In this document: in pieces, positions 1 through 7,453 of the stretch | How the letters are laid out: every line of letters begins with the position of its first letter | Position numbering within the stretch: the first letter of the stretch is position 1 | From: Maritalea mediterranea | GTDB taxonomy: Bacteria > Pseudomonadota > Alphaproteobacteria > Rhizobiales > Devosiaceae | Assembly: GCF_021568695.1 (NCBI RefSeq) | Contig: NZ_JAKGTI010000002.1 | Coordinates: forward strand, 372,001-436,000 | Length of the DNA: 64,000 nucleotides | Direction: 5' to 3' | Translations under genes and position numbers: made by a program | The notes under the pieces: model-generated | What the model saw: the letters and a program-made list of their open reading frames with translations, nothing else | Database searches by the model: none | Told to the model about the DNA's origin: nothing

Positions 1-173
1 ATATAACACGGGTGCGCCCATTTCACATGCTCTTCAAGGCCCATATCTTGGCAAATCCGCCGCAATTCGTTCAGCCCGTCAATCCAGGTCCGTGTCACAC
101 AATCCGGCGTGCCAAACTTGTCGCACCGTCCACATCCTTTGGTGAAAAAGTCCTCAACATCCGTAATCATCAT
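1..173 (-). CDS. YdeI/DUF1801-like protein, N-terminal part (runs off left edge)
   Basis: Reading leftward from the ATG at 173-171 (or the second ATG at 170) the frame is open to the window edge, giving about 57 residues. The start MITDVEDFF, the early Cys pair CGRCD, PDCVTRTW and the KWAHPCY segment match my memory of the N-terminus of YdeI/OmpD-associated (DUF1801-type) proteins, whose biochemical role is not established. A GGGAGAG ribosome site sits about 8 bases before the first ATG. The rest of the gene is outside the window, so the C-terminal domain cannot be assessed. Confidence 0.72.
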   Translation of the reverse strand, partial: MMITDVEDFFTKGCGRCDKFGTPDCVTRTWIDGLNELRRICQDMGLEEHVKWAHPCY

Positions 174-395
174 CGCGACCTCTCCCACGCAGCACAATTC
201 GAGACCCCGAACATAATACACCCCAAATGCAATGACCAGCTACGCTCTGATTCAAAAACCGGGCAGAATAAAACCGCGGCCCAGCAAACCGCCCCCCAAT
301 AAGGCACCTAACCCAGGCTTGGGCGGCCAGCCCGGCGCACTTTTGCGCCACCCCATCGGAGCGTGAGCGCAGCGAACTTGCGTGATATAGAAGAA

Positions 396-472
396 TGGTG
401 GGCCCGGTAGGACTCGAACCTACGACCAGACCGTTATGAGCGGTCGGCTCTAACCAACTGAGCTACAGGCCC
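396..472 (-). tRNA. tRNA with CAU anticodon (Ile2 or elongator Met)
   Basis: On the minus strand the sequence folds as a 77-base tRNA with encoded CCA. The acceptor stem is GGGCCTG/CGGGCCC, the D arm TAGCTCAGTTGGTTAGAGC, the anticodon stem GACCG/CGGTC with loop CTCATAA, and the T loop contains TTCGAGT. The anticodon CAT (436-438 on the plus strand) fits elongator Met or the lysidine-modified Ile2. The paired G1-C72 rules out initiator tRNA. I lean to Ile2 because of the GGGCC acceptor start, but sequence alone does not settle it. Confidence 0.95.
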
Positions 473-549
473 AACCCGAATTGCTCATAGCAAGGGTCAA
501 AAGCAATTGAAAGAGATTTCTTTCATCTCAGAGTATTCAACAGAACAGG

Positions 550-569
550 TTTTAGGGAATACCCTATAA
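550..569. promoter_or_regulatory. imperfect inverted repeat, candidate ArsR-type operator
   Basis: TTTTAGGG and CCCTATAA form 8-base arms with one mismatch around the spacer AATA, in the 274-base gap between the tRNA and the ArsR-family gene starting at 747. ArsR/SqrR repressors usually bind AT-rich imperfect palindromes near their own promoter. This assignment is inference from position and symmetry. Nothing else is recognised in 473-746. Confidence 0.4.
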
Positions 570-746
570 TTAGCCACTTACCAGTTGATCACATAGGCAA
601 GTACGCATATCGTTAAGCCCGATTGGTTGGGCGATTCTGAATATTTCTGGAAAATGCTAGCGGATTTCCGCTGTCATAAAGCATCCTGCGCAACAATCAA
701 GTCTGTACTTAAAAAAATAAGAGCTACATGCTCAATTGAGGGAACA

Positions 747-1079
747 ATGAGTCTACAAGCGGTTGATTTGCAGGGGAAATCCCCCGAAAACTCGGACGTT
801 AGTCTGGATACGGATCAAACTTCAGTCTTTCTCAAAGCCATCGCCCATGAAGGCAGGTTATCTATTTTGTGCCGTCTGGCAGAAGGCGAAGCTTCAGTTT
901 CTGATCTGGAGAATTTGCTGAATGCACGGCAGGCAGCTGTTTCACAACAATTGGCGCGGCTACGGCAAGAAGGCCTCGTGAACACGAGGCGTGACGGTAA
1001 AGCAATCTACTATTCTTTGGAGAAGAAGCCGGTCCGTACCAACATCGAAAACCTCTACAGGACCTTCTGCATCGAGTAA
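747..1079 (+). CDS. ArsR/SmtB-family repressor of the BigR/SqrR (persulfide-sensing) type
   Basis: A 110-residue winged-helix protein. I chose the ATG at 747 because GAGGGAA lies 5-6 bases upstream; a longer in-frame start at 627 lacks a ribosome site. The core KAIAHEGRLSILC, the recognition helix RQAAVSQQLARLRQEGLV and the wing RRDGKAIYYSL are typical of the family. Cys42 (ILC) and Cys108 (FC near the end) match in position the cysteine pair that forms a tetrasulfide switch in SqrR/BigR, which derepresses sulfide-oxidation genes. The next genes, a cytochrome c and further on a TauE/SafE permease, fit a sulfur-related role but are not proof of it. Confidence 0.85.
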   Translation: MSLQAVDLQGKSPENSDVSLDTDQTSVFLKAIAHEGRLSILCRLAEGEASVSDLENLLNARQAAVSQQLARLRQEGLVNTRRDGKAIYYSLEKKPVRTNIENLYRTFCIE

Positions 1080-1168
1080 GTGCGCTACTCGTGCGACATT
1101 TGAAACAATTGCCAGCTCGCCCGTCGGTTAGATACGGTGGCGGGCATAATTGTTGTGGAGGTACTCAG

Positions 1169-1588
1169 ATGAAAAAACTTTCTTTGCTCGTGGCCGTGCT
1201 GCTCGCATTCAACGCGCCAGCGTTCGCCGATGGTGACGCTGATGAAGGCGAAGGTGTTTTCAAAAAATGCAAGTCCTGCCACATGGTAGGTGAAGGCGCC
1301 AAAAGCCGTGTTGGGCCACCACTGAACAACATTTTTGGTCAAACTGCCGGCACTCAGGAGGGCTATAAATATTCCAACGCTCTTGTCGAGGCTGGCGAAG
1401 AGGGTCTGGTGTGGACACCTGAGACAATTGACCAATATTTAGAAAAGCCGCGCGCTTTCGTCAAAGGCACCAAGATGTCTTTTGCAGGCCTTCGAAAAGA
1501 AGAGGATCGTGCAGATCTTATTGCCTATCTGCTGCAATTCTCACCGGACTATAACCCGGAAGCGGTCAGCGATGGAGTAACACAATAG
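1169..1588 (+). CDS. periplasmic class I cytochrome c (c2/c550 type)
   Basis: 139 residues starting at the ATG at 1169, preceded by GGAGG. Residues 1-20 form a signal peptide ending AFA. The haem motif CKSCH (Cys34, Cys37, His38) and a Met ligand in TKMSFAGL (Met103) define a monohaem class I c-type cytochrome, an electron carrier in the periplasm. It lies 89 bases after the SqrR/BigR-like gene on the same strand, so it may be part of the regulated unit. The C-terminal tail after about residue 125 is longer than the minimal fold. Confidence 0.93.
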   Translation: MKKLSLLVAVLLAFNAPAFADGDADEGEGVFKKCKSCHMVGEGAKSRVGPPLNNIFGQTAGTQEGYKYSNALVEAGEEGLVWTPETIDQYLEKPRAFVKGTKMSFAGLRKEEDRADLIAYLLQFSPDYNPEAVSDGVTQ

Positions 1589-1659
1589 CACCCGATTGAT
1601 GCCGTAAAAGCGTCGCAAATCATTGGCAGGATCGTCACCATAATATGATGGAGATAAAC

Positions 1660-2412
1660 ATGCTTAAAGCGATTCTGCCCATGACGGCGGCCCTATCTCT
1701 GGTCGCCTTTTCCACCCCCGCAATCTTTGCGGATGAAAATAACTACACTGCTACCATCAATATTTCCGGTGTCGGCGAAATCAACGCCGCGCCAGATATG
1801 GCCATCGTCACCTCTGGCGTGGTCACAGATGGAGAAACCGCCCGCGAAGCCCTGACGGCCAACACAGAGGCCATGACCGCACTCGTCGATGTGCTGAAGC
1901 AGGCTGGAATCGACAGCAAGGATATTCAGACATCCGGTTTTTCCGTTCAGCCCAACTATGTGCACACAGACAAGCGTGATGAAAATGGCTATCACTTGCC
2001 GCCCAAAATCGCGGGCTATCGTGTGTCCAACAATGTGACCGTGCGCATTCTTGATCTGGATAATATCGGTGCGGTGCTTGATTCTGCAGTCACCGTTGGG
2101 GCCAACACCATCAATGGCATCAATTTCGCGGTTTCCGACACTGACGAGCTGATGAAAGAAGCCCGCAAACGGGCCATGAAAAATGCCATGGAGACCGCAC
2201 AAGTCTACACGGATACCGCGGGCGTTGCGCTTGGCAAGGTAATGAGTATTTCAGAAAATCAAAATTATGCACCAAGCCCCATGAAGATGGGCGCGCGCAT
2301 GGCGATGATGGAAGCGGACATGGCTGTGCCTGTGGAAGCAGGAGAAATGACCTATTCTATCACCGTCAATGTGCAGTGGGAAATTGAACAGTCTGACGGA
2401 ACAGACTATTAG
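1660..2412 (+). CDS. SIMPL-domain (DUF541, YggE/BP26-like) periplasmic protein
   Basis: 250 residues. ATGs occur at 1645, 1648 and 1660; I prefer 1660, which has GGAG 6 bases ahead. A signal peptide (to about residue 24, ending IFA) is followed by the SIMPL fold, with ISGVGEINAAPDMAIVTSGV at the start, SGFSVQPNY and YRVSNNVTVRI in the middle and YSITVNVQWEI at the end. The family includes E. coli YggE and Brucella BP26, which oligomerise into ring-like assemblies in the periplasm and are linked to oxidative-stress resistance. A second, divergent SIMPL gene is at 57590-58315. Confidence 0.85.
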   Translation: MLKAILPMTAALSLVAFSTPAIFADENNYTATINISGVGEINAAPDMAIVTSGVVTDGETAREALTANTEAMTALVDVLKQAGIDSKDIQTSGFSVQPNYVHTDKRDENGYHLPPKIAGYRVSNNVTVRILDLDNIGAVLDSAVTVGANTINGINFAVSDTDELMKEARKRAMKNAMETAQVYTDTAGVALGKVMSISENQNYAPSPMKMGARMAMMEADMAVPVEAGEMTYSITVNVQWEIEQSDGTDY

Positions 2413-2454
2413 TTTTCGCACGAACGCGCTGGCGCGCTACAATTGTGTAGCGCG

Positions 2455-3279
2455 TTAGCCCCCGATCGCTTTGAGGATCATGCGAACACCCACAATCAGC
2501 AGATAAATGGTCAGCACGCGCTTGAGCCACTCGCCCGACAGCTTGTGGGCGATCGCCGCACCAAGGGGCGCAAACAATATGGCCCCTACAGCCAACGCCA
2601 AAAAGGCAGGCAGATAGATATAGCCCAATGCATAATTCGGCACACCGCCAACGCCCCAGCCGGAAAGCACAAAGCCCAGCGCGCCGGGAACCGCGATAAA
2701 CACGCCAAGTGCGGAACTGGTGCCCACAGCCTGATGAACCTTGCGCCCAAGCGCCGCCATCGTCGGTACACTCAGTGAACCACCGCCGATTCCCATCAAA
2801 GAAGAAATATAGCCAATTACAGCTGCACTAATACGATGGGTCTTTGCAGAATCAGACAGGTGAGCCATCAGCTTTTTCTGGATCGGCACCACAGAATTGA
2901 CTGCAATCAAGATGGCCATCACGCCGAAAATCAACCGCATCACCAACGAAGAATAAAACCCCGCACTGATACCGCCCAAAAAGCTGGCCGCCACCATCGA
3001 CGGGGCCCACAATTTCAAAAGCTCGCCGGAAACCGCGCCCTTACGATGGTGCGCTAACGCGCTCGATAGGCCTGTCGGCACAATCACCGCCAAAGATGTA
3101 GCCACCGCCACATGCAGGATTACGGCCTCCTCCATGCCCTGCGCTGCAAAAATTACGCTCATCACCGGCACCATCACAATGCCGCCGCCGACGCCCAGCA
3201 AACCGGCGATAATACCTGCCGCTACGCCCGCCAGCCCCAGCGCTCCATATTCAACAAGCAACGATGTTAGAAAGTCCAT
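2455..3279 (-). CDS. TauE/SafE-family membrane permease
   Basis: 274 residues with about eight hydrophobic segments. The family hallmarks are the glycine-rich GLLGVGGGIVMVPVM near residues 27-41 and its internal repeat GYISSLMGIGGGSLSVPTM near 155-173. TauE/SafE proteins export sulfoacetate, sulfite or related organic anions, though many members are uncharacterised. The gene converges on the SIMPL gene with a 42-base gap. Its nearness to the SqrR/BigR-like regulator suggests a sulfur compound as substrate, which is inference. Confidence 0.88.
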   Translation of the reverse strand: MDFLTSLLVEYGALGLAGVAAGIIAGLLGVGGGIVMVPVMSVIFAAQGMEEAVILHVAVATSLAVIVPTGLSSALAHHRKGAVSGELLKLWAPSMVAASFLGGISAGFYSSLVMRLIFGVMAILIAVNSVVPIQKKLMAHLSDSAKTHRISAAVIGYISSLMGIGGGSLSVPTMAALGRKVHQAVGTSSALGVFIAVPGALGFVLSGWGVGGVPNYALGYIYLPAFLALAVGAILFAPLGAAIAHKLSGEWLKRVLTIYLLIVGVRMILKAIGG

Positions 3280-3308
3280 ATCCGGTCCCGATCCATAAAT
3301 TGCGAAGA

Positions 3309-3782
3309 CTAGCGGCTCATCGCCTCACGCAGCATATTGACGATCAACTCCCGTTCTGTTTGCGGGCGTTTGCACGTATCGTCAAGCGCGGTTTTGTCGC
3401 CTTTGCCCTTCATATGTGGATTTGCTCCGGCCTCAAGCAGCAATGACACAATGTTTACACTGCACCAACTGGCTGCGTTTTGCAGCGGCAAACGTCCGTC
3501 GCTGTTGGCCGCATTCGGGTCAGCCCCCGCCTGCAACAACACCAACGTTACCTCCGCGCCGCCCTTTGGCCCTGCCGCGATATAAATAAGGGGACCAGCG
3601 CTCTCGGACGCAAAGTTTGGGTCCGCCCCTTCCGCCAACATTTGCTGAACCTTGAGCGCGTTGTTGTCGCGCACGGCTTGCTCCAGCTCGCTGGGCTTGC
3701 CCGGGCGCTCATCACACGCCATCAAGGCCGCAAAAAGAGGCAGGATCAACAACAGCTTTAATGGGCCTAAACGACCTAACAT
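3309..3782 (-). CDS. ankyrin-repeat lipoprotein
   Basis: 157 residues from the ATG at 3782, which sits four bases past the stop of the upstream rimK-type gene. Translation is probably coupled. Residues 1-22 are a lipoprotein signal with lipobox LMAC (Cys23). Then come about four ankyrin repeats, for example QMLAEGADPNFA, LLQAGADPNAANSDGRLPLQ and LLEAGANPHMKGKGDKTALD. A lipidated ankyrin protein would act as a periplasmic protein-binding scaffold; no partner is evident. A longer in-frame reading that begins inside the neighbouring gene is rejected because the lipobox fixes the start. Confidence 0.82.
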   Translation of the reverse strand: MLGRLGPLKLLLILPLFAALMACDERPGKPSELEQAVRDNNALKVQQMLAEGADPNFASESAGPLIYIAAGPKGGAEVTLVLLQAGADPNAANSDGRLPLQNAASWCSVNIVSLLLEAGANPHMKGKGDKTALDDTCKRPQTERELIVNMLREAMSR

Positions 3783-3786
3783 GGCA

Positions 3787-5190
3787 TCACTCGGCTTGGG
3801 GCGTGACCTGAAGCATAGGGGGGGCGGGCCGCGCATATTCAGCCACATAGTCGATAACTCTGCCCGCCAGGTCAAGGCCTGTCGCGCTTTCAATCCCTTC
3901 CAAGCCGGGCGAGGCATTCACTTCCATCACCACCGGACCTGCCTCGGTGCGCATTATATCGACACCCGCAAACCGCAAGCCCATGGCCTTGGCCGCCCGG
4001 AGTGCCATCTGCCGCTCCAATTTGGATATCTTGACTTGCTTGGCGCTCCCGCCCTGATGGTAGTTGGCGCGGAAATCACCTGCTTTCGCGGTGCGTTGCA
4101 CTGCGGCGATCACCTTCTTGCCCAAAACCATAATCCGCATATCTGCATTCTTTTGCGACTCCAATTTGGGCTGAACCAACAGCTTTTCATCCAAATCGTC
4201 AAAGGCATCCAAAAGGCTCTTGGCGGTCAGCCTATCCTGCGCCAGCAGAACGCCACGGCCGCGTTCGCTTTTGCGGGTTTTCAATACATAGGGGCCGTCC
4301 CCAGCCTTGCGGACCATGGCACGCCCATCGCGCCCATGAAATGCGCTCAAGGTCAGTGGCACCTCAATGCCGGCTTTGGCCATATATTGATAACTCCACA
4401 ATTTGTCGCGCGCCGCAGCAATGGCTGAAGCCCCATTAAGCACATAGCTGCCCATCAATTCGCACTGACGCACGACCGCCAGCCCATGTTGTGTTATGGG
4501 CGCCCCAATGCGCGGAATAATCGCATCATAGCGAGGCAACGGCTCCCCGCGCAAAAACAGGCCGGGACTTTGCGCTTCGACCTGCAGGGTACAGCGGGCA
4601 ATGTCGATCAAATCTACTTGATGCCCATGGCTTTCAATCGCTTCAACCAACCGTTGAGTGGAATAGGCATTGGGTGCACAGGTTAAAATGCCGAAATTCA
4701 GTGTCTTGCTGGTGGCGGCCTCAACATGTTCGCCATAAAACTCACCCTTTGGCACGCCATTTATGCAAGCATCAAACGGGTCCACAACAATGCGGCCCTC
4801 CATAGCTGTGCGGCCCAACAGCATGCGGTAGTTCATGGTTTCCCGGTTGGTCAGGCTCAATTCAATGGGCCAACTCTGCCCGGCCAAATGCAGTTCAACC
4901 TGCACAAAGGGGCGCATTTCCGCCATGCCGTTGGAGGAGATCACTTCGCGATAATCGATGAGCGGCGCATTGCACCATACATGTAGCTTGGGGTCATCAG
5001 GTTTTGGCTGCACCCCAAAATGGATATGGGTCACCCCATCAATCTCGATCTCTTCGAAAGCAAAGCTGTGCAAGGCCGAAGTGCGGGCCCCAGTATCTAC
5101 TTTTGCCAAAATGGCGGGCAAGCCAATCTCAGGCATCCCAATCCATTCTTCCCAACCAACTGTGATTTTGGGTTTTTTGGCTCCCGCCAT
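3787..5190 (-). CDS. RimB-like protease domain fused to RimK-type glutamate ligase
   Basis: 467 residues in two domains. Residues about 5-145 are a retropepsin-like RimB (Zn_protease) domain with the AKVDTGARTSALH motif (Asp32, Thr33, Gly34). Residues about 160-460 are an ATP-grasp RimK domain, with KTRKSERGRGV, the metal-binding pattern FAGVDIM...VMEVNASPGLEG, and a RimK-type N-terminal subdomain. RimK adds glutamates to ribosomal protein S6 and RimB trims them, so the fusion joins a writer and its modulator. The ankyrin lipoprotein follows directly. The gene runs divergent from nothing nearby and is probably the first of a two-gene operon. Confidence 0.88.
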   Translation of the reverse strand: MAGAKKPKITVGWEEWIGMPEIGLPAILAKVDTGARTSALHSFAFEEIEIDGVTHIHFGVQPKPDDPKLHVWCNAPLIDYREVISSNGMAEMRPFVQVELHLAGQSWPIELSLTNRETMNYRMLLGRTAMEGRIVVDPFDACINGVPKGEFYGEHVEAATSKTLNFGILTCAPNAYSTQRLVEAIESHGHQVDLIDIARCTLQVEAQSPGLFLRGEPLPRYDAIIPRIGAPITQHGLAVVRQCELMGSYVLNGASAIAAARDKLWSYQYMAKAGIEVPLTLSAFHGRDGRAMVRKAGDGPYVLKTRKSERGRGVLLAQDRLTAKSLLDAFDDLDEKLLVQPKLESQKNADMRIMVLGKKVIAAVQRTAKAGDFRANYHQGGSAKQVKISKLERQMALRAAKAMGLRFAGVDIMRTEAGPVVMEVNASPGLEGIESATGLDLAGRVIDYVAEYARPAPPMLQVTPQAE

Positions 5191-5255
5191 ATATGCGCCT
5201 CGTCAATCATTGAACCAATCGGCCGCCAAATCATGTGCGGCACAACTGCACTAGA

Positions 5256-5897
5256 TCAAACTTGTGACGCCTCGACAATCCGATATGTGCAGCGGCGCGC
5301 GCCACTCACAATATGGCTTTCGCGCACCACATTGACCTGTTTGCCCAAAACGTCGCGAAACAGATTGAGTTCCGAGCGGCAAAATCCTTGGCATTTCGTG
5401 GCCGCCACACAGATGGGGCAATGATTCTCGTGCAGAAAATATCCATTATCGCACGGCTCCACTTCGGTCATATAGCCTTCGCGCTCGCGCAGATCGGCCA
5501 GGGCCTGCACCTTACCCTGCAATGTGGGCTGGGCTGACACCTTTTTGCGATAAAGCTCAAATGCACGTTTTTCCCGCGCGGAAATCAGTCGCTCGAGACC
5601 TTCTTCACCATAAATATCTTCAATAGACCCTAAAAGTTCAGTAGTCAGATCAGAATGGCGATCAGGAAAACGGCTATGGCCCTTTTCGGTCAGCTTCCAA
5701 TATTTTTTGGGCCGCCCCACCGATTCGCGGCGATCCTCACCGGCCACCAGCCCTTGCTCCAGCAATTTTTCCATATGCTGGCGCACGGCAACCGGCGTGG
5801 TCCCAACGCTTTCCGCCAAACTCACCGCGGTTTGATCACCGCGTGACTTTAGAAGATAGAGCAACCGCTCAATGGTTTTGTCTTCGCTTTGTTTCAT
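5256..5897 (-). CDS. winged-helix regulator with Cys-rich C-terminal domain (SufR-like)
   Basis: 213 residues from ATG 5897, preceded by AAAGGACGG; a TTG further upstream at 5948 lies inside the likely operator. Residues about 5-75 are a winged helix (TPVAVRQHMEKLLEQGLV and the wing GRPKKYWKLTEKG). The C-terminal half carries Cys residues in EPC, HCPIC, TKC, GFC and RRC, closely resembling the CPICxAA...CxxFCRxEL block of SufR-type iron-sulfur-dependent regulators. It is divergent from two MFS exporters with two repeated operators between them. The ligand is unknown. An Fe-S cluster is plausible but not shown by the sequence. Confidence 0.78.
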   Translation of the reverse strand: MKQSEDKTIERLLYLLKSRGDQTAVSLAESVGTTPVAVRQHMEKLLEQGLVAGEDRRESVGRPKKYWKLTEKGHSRFPDRHSDLTTELLGSIEDIYGEEGLERLISAREKRAFELYRKKVSAQPTLQGKVQALADLREREGYMTEVEPCDNGYFLHENHCPICVAATKCQGFCRSELNLFRDVLGKQVNVVRESHIVSGARRCTYRIVEASQV

Positions 5898-5932
5898 GCA
5901 CAATTCCGTCCTTTCGCAAATTAGATAAAAAA

Positions 5933-5989
5933 AGATTTGACTTGTCAAATACCCATTTTAATATAAGAAAAGATTTTGCTTATTAAATA
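5933..5989. promoter_or_regulatory. tandem operator copies between SufR-like regulator and MFS genes
   Basis: A perfect palindrome, ATTTGAC-TT-GTCAAAT, lies at 5935-5950. The 19-base segment 5933-5951 recurs in degenerate form at 5971-5989 (AGATTT...CTT.T.AAATA, 15 of 19 identical), 38 bases downstream. Both lie in the 108-base divergent gap, so a dimeric regulator could control both directions at once. The natural candidate is the neighbouring gene at 5256-5897. Confidence 0.65.
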
Positions 5990-6005
5990 GGACCTCCTGC
6001 CGCAT

Positions 6006-7445
6006 ATGAGTGATCAAGCCCTACCCCCGGCAGACGACAAGGCCCGGTTCGCTGACCTGCTCAGTGAAGGCCGGGCCTTGTTGTCCCTCACGCTGGTGAT
6101 CGCCATTGGGTCGCATGCGATCAATCTATTTGCGGTGCGCACTGTGTTGCCGACCATTGTTGAAGATATTGGTGGCGCCAAAATACTGTTCTGGTCGACA
6201 GCCCTTTTCTCCCTGACGGCAATTCTGGGCGGCATGCTCACCATCAATCTCAAATCGCGCATTGGCGCGCGCACCAGCTTCTATTTGGCTGCAGCGTTGT
6301 TGATCTTGGGCTCGGCAATCGGCGGCTTTGCCCCCAGATTTGAAGTCATCATTGTGGGGCGCGGCATTCAGGGCTTTGCCGAAGGGGTATTGGTGTCCCT
6401 GTCATACATGGTGTTGGCAGATAGCTATAAGGGCAATTTGATGACCCGGATGATCGGCGTTTTGGCCATTGTGTGGGCGCTCGCTGCAGCCATTGGCCCC
6501 ATGGCCGCTGGTATATTAGAACATTTCTTCACCTGGCGCGGCACCTTTCTGGTCAATTTTGTCATCGGCGTGGTGATTGCCGTTCAGGCCTTTTTTGCCG
6601 TGCCCGACACCAAACGATTGGGCGCCGCCACCAAGCCCGACATGCGCGTTTTACTGCCGCTTATTCTGGCCATAACCATTTTGTGCTTTATGGGCCAGTT
6701 CACCGATCCCTTGCCCATCGCTGCTTTATTGATCGCAGCAGCTGGCTTGATTTTCATTGGATTGCGCGCCGAACGCCACAGCAAGCGCCGTATGCTACCT
6801 CTCCGCCTGTTTGATCCGCGTAGCCCGGTGGCCATTGCCTATCTGGTGACCCTGCTGGTCAACGTGCTGAACACGGCGAACGCGCTTTATAACGTGGCCT
6901 ATGTGCAAACGCTTTGGAATATCGATTTGACCCTGGCCGGGTACATGACCGCCCTGCCCGCCGCGTTCTGGACGGTTGGGTCCTGGTCCGTCTCCGGCGT
7001 GTCCACCTATCCGGCCCAGCGCCGTTGGATCATCATCGGCATCTATGCCATCTGGCTCAGCGTTGGTCTCAGCGCTATTGCCCTCAAGCTTGCCAGCCTG
7101 CCCCTGTTCCTGCTTTCCCTGACCCTTTTGGGTTTGGGGCTGGGCTGGCAAAACATCTTCATCGAAAAGATCGCCGTGCAATTTGTGCGCGGTCGAGAGC
7201 GCGACCGGGCCGCCGCCATGCTGCCCCCTATGGATAATGCTGCGTCTGCCTTTGGCGCTGCATTGGCTGGCTTGGTCGCCCTCAATATTGCCCTCATCAA
7301 CCCCGACGCACCCAATGGCCTATTCACCGCAGATGGGGTACAATCTTTTGCACCGTTGATGTCGGCACTTTTCTTTGTGCTGCACACGCCAATGCTGGTG
7401 TTGCCGCATATCCTGCCCAAAACGCCACCGCGCAAAATCACCTAG
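6006..7445 (+). CDS. MFS transporter (first of a tandem pair)
   Basis: 479 residues with about 12-14 hydrophobic segments. The start SHAINLFAVRTVLPTIVEDIGG, the motif-A-like region after TM2 and the motif-C-like GRGIQGFAEGVLVSLSYMVLAD mark a drug:H+ antiporter-type major facilitator. The ATG at 6006 follows a GACCTCCTG stretch and no clear ribosome site is visible. The next gene begins 8 bases after the stop and encodes a paralogue (compare GRGLQGIAEGMLISLVYVVIAD), so the two are co-transcribed and may form a two-component pump or act redundantly. Substrate unknown. Confidence 0.88.
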   Translation: MSDQALPPADDKARFADLLSEGRALLSLTLVIAIGSHAINLFAVRTVLPTIVEDIGGAKILFWSTALFSLTAILGGMLTINLKSRIGARTSFYLAAALLILGSAIGGFAPRFEVIIVGRGIQGFAEGVLVSLSYMVLADSYKGNLMTRMIGVLAIVWALAAAIGPMAAGILEHFFTWRGTFLVNFVIGVVIAVQAFFAVPDTKRLGAATKPDMRVLLPLILAITILCFMGQFTDPLPIAALLIAAAGLIFIGLRAERHSKRRMLPLRLFDPRSPVAIAYLVTLLVNVLNTANALYNVAYVQTLWNIDLTLAGYMTALPAAFWTVGSWSVSGVSTYPAQRRWIIIGIYAIWLSVGLSAIALKLASLPLFLLSLTLLGLGLGWQNIFIEKIAVQFVRGRERDRAAAMLPPMDNAASAFGAALAGLVALNIALINPDAPNGLFTADGVQSFAPLMSALFFVLHTPMLVLPHILPKTPPRKIT

Positions 7446-7453
7446 GTTTTCCC

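Noticed and set aside
12-302. 96-codon plus-strand frame at the left edge
   Set aside because: It is antisense to the YdeI-like gene start and runs into non-coding sequence; no ribosome site.
3652-4428. 258-codon plus-strand frame antisense to the ankyrin and RimK genes
   Set aside because: Both minus-strand genes have diagnostic motifs; this frame has none.
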